Assembly (NCBI GenBank): GCA_002118135.1
Contig: BDIU01000201.1
Coordinates: 62,001 to 126,000, forward strand
Direction: 5' to 3'
DNA: 64,000 nucleotides
Source of the DNA: Trebouxia sp. TZW2008
Lineage: Eukaryota > Chlorophyta > Trebouxiophyceae > Trebouxiales > Trebouxiaceae
In this document: positions 45,401-57,400 of the stretch, one piece after another
Layout: the number at the start of each line of letters is the position of its first letter
How positions within the stretch are numbered: position 1 is the first letter of the stretch
Position numbers and translations under genes: made by a program
The notes under the pieces: generated by a model
The model's database searches: none
What the model saw: the letters and a program-made list of their open reading frames with translations, nothing else
Told to the model about the DNA's origin: nothing

Positions 45401-48400
45401 GGAGTGACCCTTGTTACCCGGCCCCCAAAGATACACACATGCTCAACGCCAGTATACTCTAGCTCCCTCTCAAGCTCCTGTCAGTCACTGATGTCCAATG
45501 CATTGTGCTTACAGCAAGAATGTCCTTGTGTCAAGTATCAGTACAACAAGAGATTCGTTTCCCACCTTGCAACTGGGGAGTTACCCTTGTACCCGGCCCC
45601 CCACAGAGCTCCTGCATGCTCGACGCCAGCATACTCTAGCTCCCTCTGAACCTCCTGTCTAATCCTAGGCGCCAACTTCTGGTGGTCATTGAGGTCTTCG
45701 TCCCGGAAGTTGGTCACTTCTATGCTTTCCTCACATGCTAAGGCAATGTCCTCCACGCTGTTGCGTAGCAGGAAGTGCAACGGAACAGCCCAGACATGCC
45801 GTAGGTTGAGATCTAGATCCTGGGGCGGGGGGTTCCTGCACATCAGTGGCCGCGATGGCAATACAATCTATGGTGCCAAAAAAAGCTTTAGCCTGTTCTG
45901 GAAGTTTCAAGAAAGACACGCTAGCCCTCATGCCATATCTGGTGTGGCACCATGTAGTTGTGAGTGTGCCATCAGTGGTGTTACAAGATTTAGAGTCTGC
46001 TATGCAAGTTGCATATAGACATGCTGGCGTGCTGGCGTTGGTCATGCATTGTCTGCTGTTCAAAGGCTTTCGATCTAGTGATTGTGTCTAGGCTTCAAGT
46101 CTGCAAAAGGCTTGTTAGCCTGCAGAACAGTGTCTCATGCCTATCACAGCAGTAGCCCTGCTCACGATCCAGTTTGCTGACATATGCAGGTGCAAGCACT
46201 CAACAGGTCACTCTTCTGGGGTTTGCTGTCCTGTCGTGTCACACCAAGACGTTGTGAAAGATGACTATGATGCTCTGTTGGCAAGACTGGTTTATAAAGT
46301 GAATGTATATAGCAATCAATTACGCATGCAGCGCTGTTGACTTGTGCATAAGTCAGTGTGTCTTACATGATGTAGGCAGTTTGCAGCTGCTCAGGCAGTT
46401 CCCAGTCTTCATAATCCAGCTGGTAGTGGTTGTTGCGCTGCCGCATGAGGTCCTTCCGCCGCGCCTTCTCCCGCATGTTGAATTTGAGTGGCGCTAGCAG
46501 GAATGGCTCAACCTGTTGCACCAGGCAAAGCAGTCGGCATCAGGCCACAAAATTCTTCGGTCGCAACGTAGCTGCATGATGTCTGTTTGTTGTGCCTTCT
46601 GCTGCATGTTAGACTTGAGTGGTGCCAGCAGAAATGGCTCAACCTATTGCACCAGGCACAGCATTTATCAGAAGTTTACAAGCTTCCTGGGAACGACAGC
46701 TGCACGAGAGCCTTGCATGTTGACCTTAGGGGTCAGCAGGAATGGTGCAGTCTGTTGCACCAGGCACAGGATGAGGCACTGCATGAGATAGTTGTCTGTG
46801 CGTATCTGCTGCTCAGCAGGTTGTCGTGTCTGCAATGTCAATGTTGTGAAGTTGCAAGGCGTTCAGCTTTTTGATGCAGCTGGTTGTGGGTGTGCAAGAC
46901 TCTGACCTAGATCTCCGGATTAGCTTTCGTCATGAGGCAGGCATCTATGTTGAAATTGTGAGCTTGTAAGGCACAGAGCTGTGTGATGCAGCACAACGTG
47001 ATGTGTGTAATGTCAAAATTGTGAGATTGCAGGGCATGAAATCATCTGATGAAGCTTGTTGTGGTGTCTCCAAGTTTCACACCTGCAGCTCTGCATTGGG
47101 TATCATCAAGAGGAAGGCATGTATGCCGCTCTTGATGCTTCGCTGCAAACCCTGGTCATCATGTCACCAAAACATTCATCTTTGTGATCCTTGACTTATC
47201 AACAAAACGTCGCAAGGCATCCAACTTTGAATAGCAGCTGGTTATCATGTCTGCAAATGTCATACCTGCAGCTCTGGATTCTGGGCTTTTTCATGAGGCA
47301 GGCATGAATTTTGCTCTTGGTGCTTTGCTGCTGCCGCAAGCCCTCTCCACCCATCGACACATACACCATGATGACCCTTGACTCATCAGCAAAGCATCGC
47401 AAGGCATTCAACTTTCAACAGCAGCTTGTTATCATGTCTGCAAAAGTCATACCTGCAGCTCTAGATTCTGGGGTTTTTCATGAGGCAGGCATGTGACCCG
47501 CTCTTGATGCTTTGCTGTTGCTGCAAGCCCATCAACACATACACCTCTGTACATGTCCATAAGGCAATGCAAGGCATCCATCTTTCAGCAGCAGCTTGTT
47601 GTAATATCTGCGAAAGCCATACCTGCAGCTCTGGACTCTGGGGTTTTTCATGAGGCAGGCATGTGACCCGCTCTTCATGCTTTGCTGCCGCTGCAAACCC
47701 TCCCCGCCCATCAACACATGCACCTCTGTACTTGTCCAAAAGGCGATGCAAGTCATCTCACTTTCAACAGCAGCTTGTTATCACGTCTGCAAAAGTCATA
47801 CCTGCAGCTCCGGATTCTGTTTCATCATGAGACAGGCGTGTATCCCGCTCTTGATGCTTTGCTGCCGCTGCAAACCCTCCCCACCCATCAACACATACAC
47901 CTTTGTGATTCTTGACTCATCCATAAGGCGTTGCTCAAACTGCTGGAACACACCCCGCGTCATCTGTACACAGCAGGAAACAGCAGTCAGACAGTGCTCC
48001 TGTGATGCTTTGTGCACATACACCTTTGTGATCCTTGACATGAGCATCAGGATTGTTCAAATTGTTGGAACACACCCCGCGTCATCTGTACACAGCAGGA
48101 AACAGCAGTCAGATAGTGCTTCTGATGTTGTCATGCTGCGTGTGTTGTCAGTACAAGCAGCCCAGGACTTGCGCCTTTGACTACCGCATGAAACAATATT
48201 GCATATTTGTGAGCCAAAAAGATGCCTCTTTGAGCTTGTACCTTGAGATGCTGTGTCATCTCTGAGCCAAATGGCATGTTTGACACAGCCTGACCTCAAA
48301 CCACCAGCCGTGTGAGCTAGTTGCATTCTCAAAGACTCAACCTGATGAGATTAGAGCAAGTTGAGGTTTCTTGTGCAGCACAAAATGGCTTTCAACAGAG

Positions 48401-51400
48401 CAGTTTGAAGATGATTCGTGGCTTCTGTAAGCGCCTAGTTGGGTCATAGAACCTCACTACAACATACCTCAAGCATCCAGCCATTTCCCCAGCCAGCTTC
48501 CCGCATTTCAAACAGCGTAGTGTTTGCCCTTGATCATGTTGTAAACCCAGATTGTTGCATGACCCCGAGTGTTTGACAAGCACTCATGGCAAATTGCGTG
48601 TTCATGACAGGAATCGACACTTTTGAGTCTGTACCTCCATAATCCAGCCGTCCCCTTTGTCTGCTTCCAACATCTCGTACGGCGTACTGTTTTCAACGCC
48701 CTTGATCATGTTGTGAACCCAGACGTTTGCGTGCTCCTCCAAGTCAAAGCTGAAGTACTGTGTGTACGTCTCAGCAATCTCGGTGTCATTGTCTTCCCAC
48801 GCCCCTTCGTCGTCTGAGTCTGAGCCGTTCTCGTTTTCAACCTCATCCTCATCATCATCATCAACAATTGGCTTCACATAGCCTGGAAAGTTTGGCAGAA
48901 TGTAGCGCTGCTCGGGGACTCGTCCCAACTGCGGCAACATTAAATTTTATGTGACCTTGTCTGAGTCTGGGTTGATGATGTCTGGGAGGTTCTGTTCTTT
49001 CTGACTGGTGGGGCATATCCTGGAGTGGCTGGTACAATGTAGCGCGGCTCAGGAACCCGCCCCAACTGCAACATGACCATACTTCAACTGTTTACTTTGA
49101 TTGAACACACTGATGTGCAGTGTCATTTGTCTTCCCACTAACCTTTGTGATCTGACTCAGGTTCAATCCGTTTGTAACCTCCTGGTCAACTACTGATGAA
49201 ACATTCCCTGGAGTGTTTAATAACATGTAGTGCTGCTCAGGAACTCACCTCAACTGCAGCAACATTGCAACTGAAGTTGCATCCCAGATGAGAACTTAGC
49301 TATCTCCTCAGCATCAATTTGTACACAATGGACCGGTCAGTCATTTATGGGACATACCCTGGAGTGTTTGGTATAATATAGCGCTGCTCAGTAACTCGCC
49401 CCAAATGCAGTAACATTGGACTTCAATTCAACAAGGAACTTGAGTTGGGGACGTGAACAAGAATTTGTACCCCAGTGCAACCTCGCACACAATTGACATG
49501 CTGTGGTGTGCATAATTCCAGCAGCACCTTGACATCAGTGATTGTTTGCAGTAAATACATAAGCAGCAACCACATAGCAAAACAAGCCTGCCTGGCAAAA
49601 CATGACTTGTGCCAGGCATGCCTAGCCCCTTGCAATAAGAGGTGTCATCTATCATGAACATCAGTCATCTATCCGTCAAGTATCAGTCAGTTATCAGTCA
49701 TCTGACATGATCAGCAACCTCACATGCCGCAGCCTGACCATGCGCCCAGGTCAGCTGAAGCACTTGAGAAGCGAGTGGTCTCAGAGCCTATGTCACCCAG
49801 GCAAAGATAGGGTCAACTCTGGTCTGCAACTGACCTTGCAACTCAAAAGCAAGGCCAGCCATGCATTCTATCACTTGGCTAAAACACCTGCTGTCTCTTG
49901 TGAAAGGTTGCCATACCATACAGCAGCAGGTATCAGCGAAAGACAATGCAAGGCTGAAAGTTGAAGTGTCATTTAAGAATGTGTGTGCATGACATCTGCC
50001 TTTCAATCACATGCACTTCCTGTGAAACACTTGGTGAACAGGTCAATGACTTAGGTCCTTCTGAATTTGGCCAGCACTGATGCGCAGTGTCATCTAAGCA
50101 CAAAGCGAGAAGGCTGCAAGCTGGATTTGGCATGTGATCACAAGAAAAAGACAGAGATGGCTTACTGCATTGGGTTCACATATTTCGATAGGATCAGCGA
50201 CGCATTGCTCTCGGAATACGGGTATACGTATCCCATCGATTTCTTGCACGCTGTCGTACAGCTTGTCATATGTCTCCTCAATTTCCCCCTCAGCTGTGTT
50301 GTTGACTCGCCCGTATGAGATCTGCAGTCAAGCGCTTGTTCTAGACAAGAAAAGGTGGCAATCTTCAAAATTCTTACATTGAAAAACAAAGCAATCTGAG
50401 CATTTGTGACTGTGGTGAGCCTTTTGGACTCAGGAAGGTTGATGCACAGACACTCCAGAACAAGATGCTTTGCCACTGATGAAGGCACAGTTGTGTCAAC
50501 ATGCCTTGCATACATGAATGCCTCAAGGAGTGTCTAACGGCTGCCTGTACCAGTCAGATGAGGTCAGGGCATTCTTGTGCAGAAGTAGCTAGATGGTTTG
50601 GCAGGCTGCCAGTTGAGGGTGCTGTGAAGAAGAGTGAAAGACCAAAAATGCATGCACAGCATCCAAGCACTAGCACCAACATTGCAGCGAAGGGAAGAGC
50701 GCTTGTTGTGCATCACCAGCAAGGTTGCAGCTACTACGTCTGAGTTTCAGTTCATGGTGCACAAGTACTTGACTTCAGGTTGTGTCAGTGGAATCAGGCA
50801 AGCAGCAACTTTCTCAAGTGCAACATTGGCTGACGAAGGAGATGGCAGGCTAGCTTACCACTGGGTTGGACCACGGATCTGGAGTCAAGGGTGGAGGTAT
50901 GGGTGGCAAGCCAGCCCTAGCGCAAGCCCTGCCAAGGACATGGCGCAGCAGGGCAGAATGTGACATGCCCCTTTCAGCTGCCTGCTCAAAGATCACTGAT
51001 GTGGGCTCCAAAGATGGGTTGACATGCACCTGACTGATGATGATGGTGCTTTCACCCCGCCTGCAGTTATGCACAGCCAGAAATGTGCCTGAGAAAGGTG
51101 GGCTCTTTCACTCAAAATGATGGTGCTTTCATCTGGCCTGCAATCATGCACAGCCAGAAACAAAATCCACTGAGGTGGGCTCCAGAGATGGGTTGACATG
51201 CACTTAACTGATGATGATGATGGTGCTTTCATGCTGCCTGCAATCATGCACAGCCATGCAGGTCCAGAAGCAAGTCATGTGAAGGTGACAGTGACACCAA
51301 AACCAACACCAATACCAGCACCAGCACCAGCACCAACATCAACACCAACACCAACAACCTTGTGACTACAGGCACAACATCAGCAACAATGATCATAACC

Positions 51401-54400
51401 TGTGTGCAAAGGTTTAGCATTGAAGTGCATGATGGAGCGTCATTATGCAGTGTGCCACAATTTGGCAGCTTGCATGGTGCTTGCTGATGCTTTACGGTTT
51501 GTGAAAGCTATGAAACAAGTGAGAAGAGATTGGCCACGACCCAGGCTTACCTACAAAGCTCATCTGGATGTACTGAGTATAGCGTGTCCAGCAAACCCTG
51601 CTTCTCCCCTTCATCCTCCTCTTCTTCGCTGTAGTCTTCTTCGCTATACTCTTGTTCGCTGTATTCGTCATCGCTGTCTTCTTCATCGCTGTCTATTTCT
51701 TCTTCCAGCGGCTCCAGTGCATACCCCTGATCATCTATCAGGTCATCATCTGCTTCAAGGTCAAATACAAAGTTGTCCCCACCCCCCTGACCCCCCTCAC
51801 CCTCCCGAGCGATTTGGGCTTGCTTCTCCTTCACGAGAGCATTCCACATTGCTCTCATCCCCTGATTATCGTCTGAACTCAACTCAAACTCTTGCATTGG
51901 CGTCGGCCAACCCAGAGAATCAATGGTTGTGTAGACGGGGTTGGGTTCAACGTAATCAGGACCTGGGGGGTCATAGGGCCGGCGGACCCTCAAGTCAGTA
52001 TCTGGGCTGATGCTTTCGATCAATGAAGGGTCCAGCAGTTGCTCCATTGGCATGACATATCTTTCAGGCGATTCTGACTCAGGGTACACAAACTTGACGT
52101 CAACTCCTGAGTCTTGAGAATCGTCCTCGATAGCTGCGAGGAAGACTGTGGACGGCTCTGGATTTGGATCGAGCGGCCTAGTATCAGCCTCATAATCTAT
52201 GATACAACTAGCGTTGGTGTGGACCGAGGGGTCTGCTCTATCAGCGCCATTGACGTAAGGTATATACGACTTGGCTGTGGATGCTGCATTGAAAAAGAGC
52301 TCTGGGTCTACAAAGTTGGGCTTTCGCTTAACGTATGTGGCTGGGTCCTTGTTGAAAATGGGGTCTTCAAAAGGGAAGGATATGATTTCTGTGGAGGCTT
52401 TGGCGTGGTCTGACTCGGGTTTGCTGATGGACTTCTCAGGTGTGAGCACCAGGGAATGACCGGGCTGGAATGCTTCATCATCACCATAAAGTGGCAGTTC
52501 TATTCTTGGCACGGGCTTCCTTACCCAGCCATCAATGCGAGCAATATCCTGTAAACCCAGCTCCTGCATGGCAAGTGTCTCATTTGGAGCCTGTTGGCTT
52601 TACTGCATTGCAGTACTGCTGCAAAGGCAGCTTATTTTGCTTTGCAAGAGATGTACGTGCAAACTGTTGGTATAGATTTTTAAGAGCTAGACACTGATCT
52701 GCAGGAGACATGCCTAGTTCTGTATCAGCAGACTGCTGTCTTGACTAGAATGCAGATTACACAGCACGGACGATTGCAACTGTCACATGCTGTTGCGTTC
52801 TGAGACTACAGCTTGTGTTGCAGCATATAAGCAGGCACTGTGCATGTGCGACAGGCACTGTGCACGTGCGAGAGGCACTCTGCATGTGCGAGAGGCACTG
52901 TGCATGTGCGAGAGGCACTGTGCATGTGCGAGAGGCACTGTGCATGTGCAACAGGGACCCCACTTGCAAAGCATGCAAGCACGTGCAAATCAAGCAGTGG
53001 ACCAAACGCTAGCATGCTGAGATTTGCTGGACCAAACATGATGACTGCCTTGGCAAGCACAGAGTCAGACACCATCAAGCTCCACCTTCACTGGCTTGCA
53101 ATGCAGCCCTTGCATAACCCATGCCTACCTTGAACAGCTTTCAGGCAGCATGTCTGATGCCATGAAAGACCTCAGCAGACAAGCATCTTAGCAAACAAGC
53201 ATGCTGCGTACTGCAGAACATCCCGCTGACAATTGCTGACAAGACTACAATGTCAGGACTCACTTTAAACATCTTGCAGGAAGCATGGCTGTTTCCATGA
53301 ATGACCACAGCAGAAAAGCGGCCTGGCAGGTAGTGCTGCATGCCCAACAAGGTGAAGACGTGTGATGAAGGCATACCTCAAAATGTTTGAAAGCAGCGTA
53401 TCTGACTAAAAGTTGGCCTGTCACGGCAACATGCTAGGTACAACAAAACACCCCTTTGACAAGATGTTGGCATCAAGGCCTACCTTGAAGAGCTTGCAGG
53501 CAGCATGTCTGATGCCGTGTATGACCTCTTTGGAGAAGCGGCCTGGCAGGTAATGCTGCATGCGGCGGGTCGGGGGTTGGTCAAGGCTGAAGGGGCTATG
53601 CAGGGGGACCCCTCTCCCTTCATGGGCATTGATTTGAATCTCTGGACGAATGATGTCGGTGAGGAAGTCGATCTGATTCTGATTATAGCCCTGAAGTTGA
53701 AATGGCACAGAGCAGGTGACAGTCAACTGCTTTAAGCATATTGAACATGTCACAAGATGCAAGTGGTATATTTATTGCAGAGTTTTCAGCATTGCTAGGA
53801 CAATGATGATCTCTTGTTTGAGACTGCTTCCAGCCCAATTTGCTGCTGATTGAAACCCTGAAGTTGCAACAGCGCAAAGCGGGTGGGAGTCAGCTGTTTG
53901 AGACATCTTGAGCACGTCACAAGATGCAATTGGCGTACTGATTGCAGGGTGTTCAGCATTTTAGGTCAATGATGATGTCTTGCTTGAAACCGCTTCAAGC
54001 CCAACCTGCTGCTGATTGAAACCCTGAAGTTGCAATGGCACAAAGTGGGTGAGGTTTAGCTGTTTGAGGCATCTTGAGCATGTTACTTTGCAAAAGATAC
54101 ATCTGTGCTGATGTCTTAAGCAGGCTAAGTCAATGATGATGGCTTGTTTGGGTCCGCGTCAAGCCAGATTGAAATCATGCGCAATCAGCAAGAATGTAAA
54201 TGTGCTGATGCGGTCAATGTGGGGAGGCTGCATGACAATTTGCAAGCAGTTTTTGCACCTGTTGGTCATGCTGACCAAGCTGACCAAGCACACAGCAAAC
54301 ACAAAAGTTGTTGAGCACAACATCAAGACACTGCACAGCAGGACCTGAATGCAGGGTCGTAAGCAGACTGGGGCTTGCAGGCCAGTCAGAACAAACTCAA

Positions 54401-57400
54401 GTTCTGAAGATACTATGATTGGAATACAGAAAGACGTGCCTTAAAACTGCAGCATACTAGACAGAAGCACCGGCGACTTCAATCACAAGCAACACAGAGC
54501 AAGACATCATAAGGCAAACCATGAGCCCACACTTTTCTGGCTTTACTGAAATCTTTGTCCCAATGAATGTGATCACATGAATGGGCAAAAGAGAAGAAGA
54601 TCACAGAAAGTAAAATCAATGGCTCACATATTTCCTGGCTGCCTTTGCATCTTCATCCCATTTATCCTCTTCCACCTCGTCATCCAAGTCAAACCAGGTG
54701 ACTTCACTTGGAAGAAGAGCTACTGGACCCTTGTCAGTACCCAGCACAGTCACGCTGAACTCTGTATTGTCTTTAGGTTCCTCGAAAGGCTCGACAACTA
54801 CCGTGTCACTGTAGCCCTGCACCACAAGGAGATTTGAGACAAGACAGAGCTGCTTTCTTGGCAATTGGGCACAGACTGGTGTTGTTGACAAATGATTTGT
54901 CAGTCCCAGTACAGTTCCGCTGATCTCTGTGTTGTCTTGAGGGTCCTCAAAAAGCTTGACATCTACTGTGTCACTGTAGCCCTGCACCACAGGGAGATTC
55001 TAGATAAGACAGAGCTGCCTTTAGCAATTGGGCATGGACTGGTGTTCATGACCACTGTTTTGTCAGTCCCAGCACAGTTGCGCTGAACTCTGTGTTGTCT
55101 TTAGGCTCCTCAAAGGGGCTTAACATTTTCTGTGTCACTGTTGCCCTGCACCACAAGGAGATTTTAGACAAGACAGAGCTTGTGGCAATGGGGCATAGAC
55201 TGGTGTGCACAACCACTTTTTGTCAGTCTCAGCACAGTCACTTGACCCCTGTGTTGTTGTTGGGTTCTTCAAACGGCCCAACAATCACTGTGTCACTGTG
55301 GCCCTGCATCACAAATTTGTTCTTGCAAATAAAGACTCAACGATACCAATTGTCTACATATTCCAGCACAAGCACTCTTACTGTCTCACCAGGCCTGCTT
55401 GTTTTCAGCACAACCATCAGAACAAGCGAATCAGCCCTTGACAGTGTCAAGGTGTGAAATCACCTGACATGCATGAGCTCCCACCCAGTGGTTGCATCTC
55501 CAACCACATAGCAAGCCGTGTCCCACTCAAATTGGGGGTTGCAATCCGCTTTGCAAGCTGTGACAGATGCTCTACTGTGAGGTTGTCACCTGACTGAAAA
55601 TGTATTGGGCATGAGCCTCAATAGCTTGCTTGGAGTTGACTTTGAAAACAAAATGGCTGTGGCATTGCTGTACCGGTTTGACCACATAGTAAGCCCTGCC
55701 CCCCTTGCGTTCAGTAGTTGTGATCCTATTTGATTACAGATTTGTGAAAGCTGTGACAGATGCACTACCCTACAATGGACACCTCTTTCAAAATGTAGAA
55801 AAGGTGCACTGCTTTGAGATCAATACCTGACTGAAAATGTATTGGGCATGAGCCTCAATAGCTTGCTTGGAGTTGACTTTGAGCACAGCATGGCCATGGC
55901 ATTCCTCTGCTGGTTTGACCACATGGTATACTGTCTCGTATAGCTCAAAGTCCCTGGTCCACCGCTCAAACTTCAGCACCCACGGGGGTAAATGAGGCTT
56001 CCCTTCAGCGACAGCCTTAATGCGAGCTGCCCTCGTTTCCTCTTCCTCAGCCTCATCCTTGTCCCCTGCCTCTTCATCTTCCATTGCTGCTTCCCACTCT
56101 TCGACCTCCTCTAATGTCATTTCTCTCTGCACGAAGTCTGAGGGGTGGAGCTCTAGCTTGGGCTGTACTGGAAACTGCAGCTCTCCCAGGCGCTCAGTAA
56201 ACCTGCACAACAACCAGTATCAGACATCTTGAGGGGTGAAGCTCTAGCTTGGGCTGCACTGGAAATTGCAGCCCTCCCAGGCGCTCAGTGAGCCTGCATA
56301 CATGACAGAAACATACATGTGTCAACCTTTGCTGACAGAACAAGGACCTTGTATCCGCAGTTGGCGTCATCTGCCTCTCCACTTGGTTCTGCCCTCAATG
56401 TCTGAGGGGGCAAGCTCTAGCTTGGGCTGCACTGGAAACTGCAGCTCTCCCAGCCGCTCAGTAAACCTGCACACAATACAACAACACACTGATGCATTGA
56501 CACTTACTCAGTGACACAACAGTGATCTTGTTTTTATCTGTGGCACTGCTATTTCCCATGCTTCTCTCTGCTCAAAGTCTGAGGGGTGCACTTTGCCGCT
56601 GACAAGCGCATCAACGTAGCAAGCTTGTGTAGCATGCAACAGGCTTGCTTAGCAGGCTTGTCAATGTAGTAGGCTTGATGCTGCTGCAGAGCCTTTGCGC
56701 TCGAGTGATTTTTCTGAGCTCCATGATGGTCTTTGGCAGCAAATTTGGGCAAGCAGGGTCAACGAAGCCGCCAAAAGAATTGGAACCTCCAGTTTTATCA
56801 AAGAGGATCAGGAACTTTATAGTGCTCAGGCTTCGAGGGTCATCTTGCATCTTGCATAAGTAGGTCTTCAAACCTTGCGAAACCAAGCTGGGTTTCACTC
56901 AAGTCAGGGTTTGCGCCACAAACACCTAGCATCTTTGCCAGAGAGGATAGAATGTCAGCATGAGTAACTTTATCTTGCCTGGCTTTGTGGGAAGCTACGT
57001 GCGCATGTTGGAAGCCTGCGCCCACACAGGGCATATTGACCTCCTGAAGGGCTGCTGCCAACTGCCCTGCCCTGCCTGCCACGCTGTGCACCGTAGACAG
57101 CGCAATGTCAGCCGCCCCTTTCAGCTGCCCTGCCAGCTGCTGCAGGGTTAGTAACTCCCGCCCATTCCGGCCAGCTTCATGCTCCAGCACAGATGCGGTT
57201 TTGCCATGGAGTTCTGCCGATGTGATAGGCATGACTCGCATGTCATCAGTGATGAAGTATGGGACAAAGTGAATGCCAGTCAGGTCTGTTCGCTTCTGCA
57301 GAGGTTCGCCCTGCAACCTTGTATCTTGCATGGCGGGCTCAGGGAACACTTCCTCCCCCTCTGGGGAGGTGGCATCTAAGTATTCCTCACCCTGGAACCC

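Noticed and set aside
52831..52955. Direct repeats resembling a CRISPR array
   Set aside because: The units abut with no unique spacers, and the DNA is eukaryotic intron.
56611..56898. 95-residue frame after exon 5 of the ligase-like gene (MQDDPRSLSTIKFLILFDKT region)
   Set aside because: Exon 5 ends in phase 2 at 56874 with a GT donor and joins exon 6 perfectly at 56202. This frame is not needed and matches nothing in the family.
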